From: Streptomyces camponoticapitis
GTDB lineage: Bacteria; Actinomycetota; Actinomycetes; Streptomycetales; Streptomycetaceae
DNA length: 64,000 nt
Assembly: GCF_014646115.1 (NCBI RefSeq)
Contig: NZ_BMMV01000004.1
Location: forward strand, 62,001-126,000
Direction: 5' to 3'
The translations under genes were made by a program, and so were the position numbers. This document shows positions 1 through 7,447 of the stretch, piece after piece (positions within the stretch are counted from its first letter, which is position 1; each line of letters begins with the position of its first letter). The notes under the pieces were generated by a model. That model was not told the DNA's origin, did no database searches, and saw nothing but the letters and a program-made list of their open reading frames with translations.

Positions 1-2
1 TC

Positions 3-821
3 CTTGTCTTCGATCTCGTGCGGGACGCGAAGCCCGCCCACGACTTGGCACGTGAGTCGGGCTTCGGGCCTGAACTCGCCCGCCACGTCGGTGAGGTGAT
101 CGGCCGGCTCCATGAAACGCCGCTGTCCGAAGGTGTTTCCGTCGACACCTCTCCGCCGCCGTATCCGCCACTGGACTCCCTGGACGGCCTGTCCCTCGGA
201 CAGTTCCAGGCCTCCAGTGCCGCCGTCCTCCAGGGCTGGCGTCTCCTCCAGCAGGACCAGCCGGTCGTGGACGCGGTTCGGGCGCTGCGCCAGGGGGAGG
301 AGGCCGCGCCGAGAGTGCCGTCGCACTGCGACTTCCGGCTCGATCAGATCCTGGTGTCCGAACAGGGCACCCACATCGTCGACTGGGAGGAGTTCCGCCT
401 CGGGGACCCGGCCCGCGACGTGGGGATGTTCGTCGGGGAGTGGCTGTATCTGGCCGCGGACCGGGCGGCCCGCGTTCTGCACACCGGCGACGCCGGCCTG
501 CCGAGGTCGGCGACCGGTGCGACGCGTGAGGAGATCTCGGCGCAGACCGTGGTCGAGCTGCGGACCGTGCAACCCACCGTCAAGGCGTTCTGGGACGGCT
601 ACACGTCGGTGCGCGACACACCGGATCCCGATCTGCCGCGCCGCGCGATCTCGTACGCCGGCTGGCATCTGTACGACCGGATGTTCAACGTCGTGGCCCG
701 GATGGCGCTCCTCAGCGCGACCCAGTACGTGGCCAACGGGATGGGCCGCAGGGCTCTGCTGGCCCCCGGTGACCTCGCCCGGCTTCTGGAGATGGGAGTG
801 CTCGATGCCCGCAGCAACTGA
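3..821 (+). CDS. APH-like (aminoglycoside phosphotransferase fold) RiPP kinase, 5' truncated
   Basis: The frame is open to the left edge (it reads LVFDLVRDAKPAHDL from base 3), so the N-lobe of the kinase lies outside the window; a GTG at 18 is internal. What remains is the C-lobe of an APH-fold kinase: a Brenner-type catalytic loop HCDFRLDQ, then the metal-binding segment IVDWEEFRLGDPARDVG. Genes of this family next to a HopA1 gene occur in class V lanthipeptide and thioamitide clusters, where they are thought to phosphorylate Ser/Thr of the precursor before elimination to dehydroamino acids. The 17-nt overlap with the HopA1 gene implies translational coupling. The RiPP role is inferred from this neighbourhood; the kinase fold alone would also fit drug resistance. 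Confidence 0.8.
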   Translation, partial: LVFDLVRDAKPAHDLARESGFGPELARHVGEVIGRLHETPLSEGVSVDTSPPPYPPLDSLDGLSLGQFQASSAAVLQGWRLLQQDQPVVDAVRALRQGEEAAPRVPSHCDFRLDQILVSEQGTHIVDWEEFRLGDPARDVGMFVGEWLYLAADRAARVLHTGDAGLPRSATGATREEISAQTVVELRTVQPTVKAFWDGYTSVRDTPDPDLPRRAISYAGWHLYDRMFNVVARMALLSATQYVANGMGRRALLAPGDLARLLEMGVLDARSN

Positions 822-1788
822 CCGACTGGATCCGGCTCTGGCCCATGAGCTGGAGCGGGTCGTGGTGGAGACCGACGGCCGCTCCGCGGTCGTGGACGGT
901 CACAAACTGGAGGCGAACACCCCCCGCCACCTCTCCATCTACCTGCGGTGGGCACTGTACGAGTTCCTTCACTCGGGCCGGCCGGCCGACATGTACAAGA
1001 ACAAGGACGTGGAGCGGGACGCCGCCCTGGAGGCCCGGCTGGCGGAGGCCATGCCCTTCCGGAACTCGCTCACCAGCGCCCGGGTGAACGACCGGAGGGA
1101 CGGGGAACTCCTGGTCACCGTCGACGGCACACGGGTACGTGTGCCGGTGGAGCGAGTGGTCCCCGACGCCCCGTACCAGGGCGATGACGTGGTCTACCTC
1201 GCCATGCCGGCCGCCCGCCCCGCACTCTCGCCCGGGTTCTTCCTCACCGACGGCAGCCGGGGACGCTCTGTTCGCAAGCCGACCCTGCGCGTCTACGTGA
1301 GCCTGGAGAGCCTGGCCGCGGCCGAGGCCGCCTGGGGCCTCGTCCTCAACTGTCTTGAGGACAGGGGCGTTCCGTACCGGCTCAAGGTCGCTTCCTCACC
1401 CCACCTGGTCCCGCGGAGGGATGCCCTCGTCGTCTATCTGGGCCCGGAGGCGTGGGACACGGTGGCGGACGTGGCCCACTGTGTCGTGGACCTTCCGGGC
1501 CGGGGCTCCGAGGTCTCCGTCTTCGCGGAGCGGGTGGCGCCGGGCGTGTCCGTGGCGTGGCAGCCGTTCGCCGAGAGGCCCGGCGGTCAGACGGGCCGGA
1601 GTTTCGGGCAGCACCGCGCGACGGCCGTCGCCGAAGGCCTGGTCGGCCAGGTGCTCGGCGACCGGGCGGGAACGCGCGAAGAGGCGGTGGCCGGGGCTCT
1701 GTTCGACGCGGGCATCGACCCGTCCGCTCCCCACCGGAACCTGGACTCGCCCCGGATCGGCTTCAGCACCGCCGGCTCGGCCCGATGA
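805..1788 (+). CDS. HopA1-like RiPP protein (class V lanthipeptide / thioamitide type)
   Basis: 327-aa protein starting at the ATG that overlaps the kinase gene. Landmarks fit the HopA1 effector family: an N-terminal helical part with YEFLHSGRPADMYKNKDVER (about residues 50-70), then LSPGFFLTDGSRG (about 140), RVYVSLESL, PYRLKVASSPHLVPRRDALVVYLG (split here as one strand-turn-strand unit near 190-215) and SFGQHRATAVAEGL near 270. In class V lanthipeptides and thioamitides, proteins of this family work with an APH-like kinase to dehydrate Ser/Thr; the exact chemistry is still being worked out. No LanB, LanC or LanM protein is visible in the window, so this pair is the likely dehydration system. 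Start codon and overlap (ATG inside the kinase gene) are unambiguous. Confidence 0.8.
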   Translation: MPAATDRLDPALAHELERVVVETDGRSAVVDGHKLEANTPRHLSIYLRWALYEFLHSGRPADMYKNKDVERDAALEARLAEAMPFRNSLTSARVNDRRDGELLVTVDGTRVRVPVERVVPDAPYQGDDVVYLAMPAARPALSPGFFLTDGSRGRSVRKPTLRVYVSLESLAAAEAAWGLVLNCLEDRGVPYRLKVASSPHLVPRRDALVVYLGPEAWDTVADVAHCVVDLPGRGSEVSVFAERVAPGVSVAWQPFAERPGGQTGRSFGQHRATAVAEGLVGQVLGDRAGTREEAVAGALFDAGIDPSAPHRNLDSPRIGFSTAGSAR

Positions 1789-3119
1789 CTCGGGGGGCGG
1801 CGCGGACACGGCCTGTGGGCGTCGTCCCCCCGGCCGGGGCGCCCTTCGGCGACGAACTCGCGGCAGGACTGCGGGCGCTCGTGTCCCCCTACGGGGTGAT
1901 GTCTGAGGTTCTGCCGGGGGCACCGGTGAGAGGGCTCGGCCGGCTGTCCCTCGCCTCGGCACGGATCGGCGGCGCTCCCGGTGTCGAGCGCCCCGACGAG
2001 TTCAGAGGTGCCGGACGGTCCCTGGACGGACCGGAACAGGCAGCGCTCACCGCCATCGCCGAGGGGGCGGAACGCTACGCGGGCACGGACTTTCCCGGTG
2101 ACCGGGAAGTGTGGGCCACGGCCGCCGAACTCGACGGCCGCGTCCTGGACATGAGCGCGGTGCCCAGGTGTTCACCGCGCGAGTACCGCAGCGGCCACTG
2201 TCCGGTGACTCCGTACGACCCCCATCAGCGCATCAGGTGGAATCAGGGTCTCGACCTGGCGACCAGGGAGCCGATGTGGGTCCCCGCCGTGATGGCCCGC
2301 CACGGCGTGCGGCGGCCCGCCGACGCGGAGGGCTTCTGGAACCGGATCTCGACCGGGTACGCGGTGCACTCCGATCCCGTGGAGGCGATCGTGCGAGGCA
2401 TCGCCGAGGTCTGCGAGCGGGACGCCGCCGCACTCACCTGGCTGCAGATGCTGCCCCTGCCCCGGATCACCTTCGACGCGCCGACCGACGACCTGAGCGC
2501 ACTGATCGAATACAGCGACCGGCACTTCCTGGAAACGTACTTCTTCGACGCCACCACCGACATGGGCGTGCCGACCGTCTACTGCGTGCAGACCTCGGAG
2601 TACGACGAGGCGTGCCGCCAGATCGTCGGTTGTGCCACGGGACGCGACCTTCCGCAGGCCGCTGCGAAAGCCCTGCTCGAATCCGTCCCGGCACGTGCTC
2701 TCTTCCACCGCGAGGACCCGGGCAGCTTCGGCCTGATCATGGCGGGTGCCGAACTCATGGGAAAGGCGGAGCGGCGGCAGTCCTTCGATTTCCTGCTCGG
2801 CGGCCACGGCGGTACCCGGCGGCACGGCACTCCCGGCCGGCCGGCGCTGCCCACCGACTCCACAGCGGCCCTGGAGCAGTTGCTCCGGGCTCTCCGCGGG
2901 CGCGGGATGCAGGCCGTGGCCGTGGACCGGACCACCCGGGAACTCAAGGTCGCCGGACTGACCGCCGTCTGCGTGGTCATCCCCGCTCTGCAGCCGCTGA
3001 CCTTTCATCAGCACGGGCAGTACCGGGCCCATCCAAGGCTCTACGAGGCACCCGCCCACCTGGGCTTTCCCGTACGTCGAGAGGAGGAACTGAACCCGTG
3101 GCCGCAGCCCTTTCTCTGA
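1785..3119 (+). CDS. YcaO-domain azoline-forming cyclodehydratase
   Basis: 444-aa YcaO protein; its ATG overlaps the HopA1 stop (ATGA). YcaO enzymes use ATP to activate the peptide backbone, giving thiazolines/oxazolines from Cys/Ser/Thr. Two Glu-rich ATP-binding segments are visible: AIAEGAERYAG near residues 88-100 and GIAEVCERDA near 203-212. The C-terminus ends NPWPQPFL, containing the PxPxP motif typical of azoline-forming YcaOs that work with an E1-like partner, and less expected in thioamide-forming YcaO/TfuA pairs. The next two genes encode such E1-like partners. The likely substrate is the peptide encoded at 7196. Confidence 0.92.
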   Translation: MTRGAARTRPVGVVPPAGAPFGDELAAGLRALVSPYGVMSEVLPGAPVRGLGRLSLASARIGGAPGVERPDEFRGAGRSLDGPEQAALTAIAEGAERYAGTDFPGDREVWATAAELDGRVLDMSAVPRCSPREYRSGHCPVTPYDPHQRIRWNQGLDLATREPMWVPAVMARHGVRRPADAEGFWNRISTGYAVHSDPVEAIVRGIAEVCERDAAALTWLQMLPLPRITFDAPTDDLSALIEYSDRHFLETYFFDATTDMGVPTVYCVQTSEYDEACRQIVGCATGRDLPQAAAKALLESVPARALFHREDPGSFGLIMAGAELMGKAERRQSFDFLLGGHGGTRRHGTPGRPALPTDSTAALEQLLRALRGRGMQAVAVDRTTRELKVAGLTAVCVVIPALQPLTFHQHGQYRAHPRLYEAPAHLGFPVRREEELNPWPQPFL

Positions 3120-3769
3120 TAGCCGTCGGCGGGTTCGGTGTGCGGACCGCGCGGTTGCTGTCCGCACAGTTCGCGGGCAGCGCCGTGCTGTCGCCCGACG
3201 ACGTCGAGCAGGCGTTCAGCACGATGCGTGGCACCGCCGTACTCGCCGCGCGGAATCCCGCCCCCAGTCTCTGTGAACGGCTGGACAGCCTCGCGTACCG
3301 GTTCTCGCGCCCCTGGCTTCCCGTCGTCATGGACAACGCGGTCGTACGGGTCGGACCGCTCGTCCGGCCGCCGTACGGGCCGTGCTTCCGCTGCTTCCAG
3401 GGACGGCGCGCGCAGCACGACCGGGAAGCCGCCGCCACGGCACTGCTGCACCGTTCCTACGACGTCGGTGAGCAGCCCGGCCCCGGTGGGTTTCTGCCGC
3501 AGCACGCCCGGCTGGCCGCGGCCGTGGCGGCCGGCTGTCTGCGGGCCGTACCCGAGGCGGGTGGGCCGGACGGGCCTGACGACGGCATCGTCACCACCGT
3601 CCGGCTCAGGGAGTGGGGCATCGACAGGAACCACGTCGTCCCGCGCCACGGCTGTCCCCGCTGTGGCCCTTCGGGGCCCGCCCGCGACCCGCTCGGGGAC
3701 CCCGGTCCGGGGCGTCTGCGGGCGGCCCTCGCCGCGCTGCCCATCCGCGGGGCGGAGGCCCGTCGATGA
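3098..3769 (+). CDS. E1/ThiF-like protein without RRE (TOMM cyclodehydratase partner, short)
   Basis: 223 aa from a GTG preceded by GAGGAGG (3081-3087); the start lies inside the YcaO gene. It opens with a Rossmann-type loop (IAVGGFGVRTARLL) and carries two CxxC pairs, PCFRCFQGRR and CPRCGPS, the zinc tetrad of E1/ThiF-like (Ocin-ThiF-like) proteins. It has no winged-helix front, so it probably does not bind the leader itself. At about 220 aa it is much shorter than the usual fused E1-like partner (over 500 aa) and may be the catalytically accessory half of a pair with the next gene. Substrate presentation to the YcaO is inferred from family knowledge. Confidence 0.75.
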   Translation: MAAALSLIAVGGFGVRTARLLSAQFAGSAVLSPDDVEQAFSTMRGTAVLAARNPAPSLCERLDSLAYRFSRPWLPVVMDNAVVRVGPLVRPPYGPCFRCFQGRRAQHDREAAATALLHRSYDVGEQPGPGGFLPQHARLAAAVAAGCLRAVPEAGGPDGPDDGIVTTVRLREWGIDRNHVVPRHGCPRCGPSGPARDPLGDPGPGRLRAALAALPIRGAEARR

Positions 3770-5445
3770 GTCGCCCACCTCGTTACGAGGTCCCGGCGTT
3801 CCCCGCGCTCTGCCGTGGTCTCGCGCGCGTCCAGGCCCCCGGCGGACTGGTGATCGAGGGCGGCCCGCACCGGATGCTCCTCGGCGGGGCGTCGACGGAG
3901 TTCGTCACCCGGCTGCTGCCGCTCCTCGACGGCCGTCACGACCACGCGGCGCTGTGCGCCCGGCTCGACGTGGAGCCCGCACGGCTCCGGCGGACGCTGG
4001 AACTCATCGGCGACTGGGGTGTGCTCGAATCCGGTGGCCCGCGGTCCACGGCCCGTCCGCAGGTCTCCGACGACGTGGTCGTGTACTACTCCCGCACCAT
4101 CAACACCATGGGCGGCCACGATTCGGCCGAGGACCTGCTGGCCGCGCTGGCGGCCGCGAGCGTGCTGCTCGTGACCGGTGAGCAGCTGGGCACGCCACTG
4201 GCCGAGGACCTCGCCGCCAGTGGCGTCGGCACGGTCACGACGGCCGAAGCGCCCGCCGACGGCACCTGGCCGACCGGGGCCGGGGACCTGCCTCCCGGCA
4301 CCGGTCTGGTGGTCGCGTTCGACGAGCCGGACCGTCCGGCCGTGCTGGCGAATCTGGTGGCATCGGCTCACGCCGCGGGTGTTCCGGTGCTGCGTACGGC
4401 CTGCCGGGCCGACGCGGTGGAAGTGGGCCCGCTGCTCTGGCCCGGACAGTCCTCCTGTGTGGACTGCTTGCGCGGCGACGGCGGCGACGAACCGGATCAG
4501 GGCCCCGTACCCGGGCTCGCACCTGACGAGGCGGCCACGAATCTCCTGACCGCACTGACCACGTCGGAGGTACTGGCGGTACTCGGCAGCACGACTCCAC
4601 CGGCGACGCTGAACACCGTTGTCCGGGTCATGGCCGGCTCCGGGACCATCGAGCGCCGGCTCCTGACACCCGACACCGGCTGCGCACGGTGCGGGGACGG
4701 CCGGGCGGCGGGGGACTCCTGGCCGGCGGCGACCACGCAGGCCGTCGACGCGTACGAATGGCAGCAGGCCCTGCCCCCGCCGGAGTTGGCCGCCACAGCC
4801 AGAGTGACGGCGACCGGGCGCCGCCAGTCGCGCAAGGCGCTCGACCGGCGCACGGCCTTCCCCACGTCCCCCGCTCGCGCGCTGCCGACCGCACCTGCCC
4901 CGGGCGAGAACTCCTGCGTGAGCCCGTCTGCGAGCGTCGCCCACACGCTCGGGCGGACGGCGGGCCCGGCAGGCGTCGAACGGCGACTGCCGAGCCAAGG
5001 TGGTCTCGCCTGCGTCGAGTTGTACGTCCTGACCGATCCGTCGCTCTTCGGGATGCCCGGCTGCGTCCTCGCCTACGACGACATCGGCCATCGGCTCCGT
5101 TCCGTCCGGGCGGACACCCTCCCGTGGCGGGCAGCGCTGGCACGGGCCGGCCTGGACGGCGACGAGACGGACGCCGCCGTGGTCGTCGTGGCCGACATCG
5201 GAGGCCTGCACACGATGTACGGCGACGGCGCCTGGCGAACGGCCCACCTGGAAGCGGGCGTTGCCGCCATGCAACTCGCCGTGGCAGCGGTCGAATCCGG
5301 CATCCGGCTGACCTTCGCCGCGGAATGGGGCGGTGATCTGCCGGAGTGGCTGGAGATCGATCCGGAACGGGAGGTCGTCACCGCCGTCGCGGCCCTGTCC
5401 TGCGACACCCGGGCCCGGCCGGCGGCACAGGAGACCTCGAGATGA
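3766..5445 (+). CDS. RRE - E1-like - nitroreductase-like fusion (TOMM leader-binding protein / dehydrogenase)
   Basis: 559 aa, ATGA overlap with the previous gene. Residues about 10-95 look like a winged-helix peptide-recognition element (GGLVIEGGPHRMLLGG then helices ending LELIGDWGVLES). Residues about 105-345 form an E1/ThiF-like region with CVDC (about 232) and CARC (about 306) as a zinc tetrad. After a Pro/Ala-rich linker (about 345-400), residues 415-559 resemble part of a SagB/McbC-type flavin dehydrogenase: VELYVLTDPSLFGMPGCVLA and YGDGAWRTAHLEAGVAAMQL. The protein would bind the leader, help the YcaO, and may take part in oxidising azolines to azoles. The tail is shorter than a full nitroreductase, and the next gene encodes another short one, so the oxidase may be built from two chains (inference). 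Confidence 0.75.
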   Translation: MSRPPRYEVPAFPALCRGLARVQAPGGLVIEGGPHRMLLGGASTEFVTRLLPLLDGRHDHAALCARLDVEPARLRRTLELIGDWGVLESGGPRSTARPQVSDDVVVYYSRTINTMGGHDSAEDLLAALAAASVLLVTGEQLGTPLAEDLAASGVGTVTTAEAPADGTWPTGAGDLPPGTGLVVAFDEPDRPAVLANLVASAHAAGVPVLRTACRADAVEVGPLLWPGQSSCVDCLRGDGGDEPDQGPVPGLAPDEAATNLLTALTTSEVLAVLGSTTPPATLNTVVRVMAGSGTIERRLLTPDTGCARCGDGRAAGDSWPAATTQAVDAYEWQQALPPPELAATARVTATGRRQSRKALDRRTAFPTSPARALPTAPAPGENSCVSPSASVAHTLGRTAGPAGVERRLPSQGGLACVELYVLTDPSLFGMPGCVLAYDDIGHRLRSVRADTLPWRAALARAGLDGDETDAAVVVVADIGGLHTMYGDGAWRTAHLEAGVAAMQLAVAAVESGIRLTFAAEWGGDLPEWLEIDPEREVVTAVAALSCDTRARPAAQETSR

Positions 5446-6098
5446 CTCTGATCCGGATGTCGGACGCCGTCACTCACGTGGCGGCGGTGTGCCGCGGCAC
5501 GGTCGGCGCGTCACCACGTACCCATGACGACGCCGCTGCCGCCACCGACCGCAGGCCGCCCGTCCCCGCCCTCCACGGGCTGCCGGCACAACGCGCCCCG
5601 GCGCACGTCTTCACCCCGGCGGGGGTCGGCGACGGGCAGCTGCGCACCCTGCTGGAGAGGGCCTGGAGGATCCATCGGGCGGGGCTGCCCCCGGGCGGGA
5701 CCGGCGCTGACGCGCTGGCCGTCGTCGGGCACCGGCCTTCGGCCGCCGGCCGCGGCGGTGACCTCTACTCGGTGGGCACGGTCGGCACCCCCGTCCGCGA
5801 AATACCCCGCCTCCCCCCGCTCTGCGGGTTCTACATGGAGGCACCGCTTCTCCTGCTGGTCTGCGGAGACCTGCGACGCGTCAGTGATCCGCCCACCGGG
5901 AGTGGGTATCCGGCGCTCCTTTCCGCAGCCGGGGCCCTGGGACACGCGCTGTGGCTCACAGCGCTGTCGGCCGGGCTCGGCGGACGCGTCTACACCAGCG
6001 GCTGCCGCCCGGCCACCACCGCGGTCCGGCGCCACCGGCCCGGAATGCGCCATTTGCTGACCGTGGCAGTCGGCCACATCGATGGGAGATACACATGA
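5442..6098 (+). CDS. Short nitroreductase-like (McbC/SagB-type) azoline dehydrogenase component
   Basis: 218 aa, ATGA overlap with the fusion gene. The C-terminal half has the nitroreductase-family helix ALLSAAGALGHALWLTALSA followed by GLGGRVYTSGCRP and a C-terminal strand HLLTVAVGH. The N-terminal half is weakly conserved, with no clear arginine-rich FMN phosphate site seen by eye. In TOMM clusters this family oxidises thiazolines/oxazolines to aromatic azoles using FMN. Because the upstream protein ends in a second partial nitroreductase-like domain, this gene may supply the other half of a heterodimeric oxidase. Function is inferred from context more than from motifs. Confidence 0.65.
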   Translation: MTLIRMSDAVTHVAAVCRGTVGASPRTHDDAAAATDRRPPVPALHGLPAQRAPAHVFTPAGVGDGQLRTLLERAWRIHRAGLPPGGTGADALAVVGHRPSAAGRGGDLYSVGTVGTPVREIPRLPPLCGFYMEAPLLLLVCGDLRRVSDPPTGSGYPALLSAAGALGHALWLTALSAGLGGRVYTSGCRPATTAVRRHRPGMRHLLTVAVGHIDGRYT

Positions 6099-7042
6099 CC
6101 ACATCCGGCTCCACCACGGCTTCCGCCCAGGGCGGCACCGCGAGCACCGGCCATCCCGAGCCGGTCTTCATTCTCTCCCCGCCACGCTCCTTCTCCACCG
6201 TCACCCTGGCGCTCCTCGCGGGCCACCCGCAGATCTTCGGCTTCCCGGAGTTGCTGGTCTTCGCGAACGAGCGGGTGAGCGATCTGATCGGCGACGACGG
6301 CACGGAAGCCGAGAGGTTCCCTCCCGAGTACCGCAGGACACGGCTGAGCGGGGTCTACCGAGCCATCGCCCAGGTACACGAGGGCGTCCAGACACAGGAC
6401 GCGCTCGACCGTGCTCGTACCTGGCTGCTGGACCGGACGGACCGGCCGACGACGAGCGTGCTCGACGATCTGCTGGGACACATCAGCCCGCTCGTCGGTG
6501 TCGAGAAGTCCCCGGACACCGTGGCCACGGACGAGTCGCTGGCACGCTGCCTGACTCACTACCCCAAGGCCAGGTACCTCCACCTGACCCGGCACCCGGT
6601 CACCACCCAGCGCTCCATGCAGGAGCAGAACCCCCAGTACCTCACGAACAAGAAGGTGCGGGCGGTTGGAGCCGCGACGTCCTGGTACCTGTCGCACCGG
6701 AGGATCATGGCCGGCCTCGCGGAGCTGCCCGACGATCAGTGGATGCGCGTGCGCGGTGAGGATCTGCTCCGTGAACCGGAGCTGTGGTCACGCCGGCTCC
6801 TCGACTGGCTCGGACTGGACTCCAGCGACGACATGGTCGACCGGATGCTGCATCCCGAGAGCTGGCAGTTCGCCAACAACGGTCCCTCGGGCGGCCTGTA
6901 CGGCGGTGATCACAAATTTCTGAGCAACCCGAAGCTCAGGCCGGTCCCCGACCCCGGACCCGTGCGCTTCGACCCCGAGTGGGGGCTGCTGGACGAGATG
7001 TGCGACCGGATGACCGGCCTGGCCCACGAACTGGGCTACTGA
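6095..7042 (+). CDS. PAPS-dependent sulfotransferase family protein
   Basis: 315 aa; the ATG overlaps the previous stop and follows GGGAGA. Near the N-terminus FILSPPRSFSTVTLALLAGHP matches the 5'-phosphosulfate loop of sulfotransferases (PAPS binding), and YLHLTRHPVTTQRSM (about 165-180) matches the 3'-phosphate site with Arg and Ser. The fold transfers sulfate from PAPS to hydroxyls. It sits between the azole genes and the precursor, so a sulfated peptide product is plausible. The predicted core has no Tyr, so the acceptor would be a Ser/Thr or a P450-installed hydroxyl. A carrier-activation role, as in some polyketide pathways, cannot be excluded. Confidence 0.8.
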   Translation: MTTSGSTTASAQGGTASTGHPEPVFILSPPRSFSTVTLALLAGHPQIFGFPELLVFANERVSDLIGDDGTEAERFPPEYRRTRLSGVYRAIAQVHEGVQTQDALDRARTWLLDRTDRPTTSVLDDLLGHISPLVGVEKSPDTVATDESLARCLTHYPKARYLHLTRHPVTTQRSMQEQNPQYLTNKKVRAVGAATSWYLSHRRIMAGLAELPDDQWMRVRGEDLLREPELWSRRLLDWLGLDSSDDMVDRMLHPESWQFANNGPSGGLYGGDHKFLSNPKLRPVPDPGPVRFDPEWGLLDEMCDRMTGLAHELGY

Positions 7043-7195
7043 ACCGGCGGACGACGCGGAAAGGAGAAGACCCGTGAAGTGTCCGAGACGAGCCACGCGC
7101 GCCGCCGAACGCGGGCCGGCCAGGGCGCCGCCGTCCCAGGACGGGGCATTCCGGCCGGACCATGTCACGCACACAGATCAGATGGGAGAGTCACG

Positions 7196-7375
7196 ATGTC
7201 CGATGCACAGGAACTGACGGTACGAGACATTTCGGAGACCAGCTGGGAGGGCCTCGTCGCCACGGCCCTGTCCGGGATCGAGGAGAGCCCGGGCTGGACC
7301 GACTGCTGGCCCACCGGCGGTACGTCCGGCGTGTGCTGCACCACCTCGCCGGCCGCTCCGGACCAGTCGATCTGA
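7196..7375 (+). CDS. RiPP precursor peptide with Cys/Thr/Ser-rich core (59 aa)
   Basis: The ATG follows GGGAGAG (7182-7188, about 7 nt spacing). Residues 1-33 are an acidic amphipathic leader (MSDAQELTVRDISETSWEGL and on to ...IEESPG) with no Cys. The C-terminal 25 residues are rich in cyclisable or dehydratable residues: Cys at 37, 47 and 48, Thr at 35, 40, 43, 49 and 50, Ser at 44, 51 and 58, plus Trp 34 and 38 and three Gly. It ends the modification operon and is followed directly by a strong terminator. This layout is what a substrate of the YcaO/E1 and kinase/HopA1 enzymes should look like. The cleavage site is unknown. I do not recognise the core as a known thiopeptide, goadsporin or thioviridamide core. 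Confidence 0.82.
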   Translation: MSDAQELTVRDISETSWEGLVATALSGIEESPGWTDCWPTGGTSGVCCTTSPAAPDQSI

Positions 7376-7386
7376 CCGGTTGAAAG

Positions 7387-7428
7387 GCGCGAGGTGCCAT
7401 CGGCCGCTACATCGATGGCACCTCGTGC
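7387..7428. terminator. Bidirectional terminator hairpin after the precursor gene
   Basis: Inverted repeat GAGGTGCCATCG (7391-7402) / CGATGGCACCTC (7413-7424) with a 10-nt loop, extendable to 16 bp with one mismatch. It lies between the convergent precursor and carbamoyltransferase genes and can serve both strands. Confidence 0.8.
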
Positions 7429-7447
7429 CCCTCCGGGCGGGAGCGGC

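Noticed and set aside
7079..7195. In-frame N-terminal extension of the precursor from a GTG at 7079 (98 aa)
   Set aside because: The ATG at 7196 has a better-placed ribosome site, and the 39 extra residues are Arg/Ala/Gly-rich and unlike a leader.
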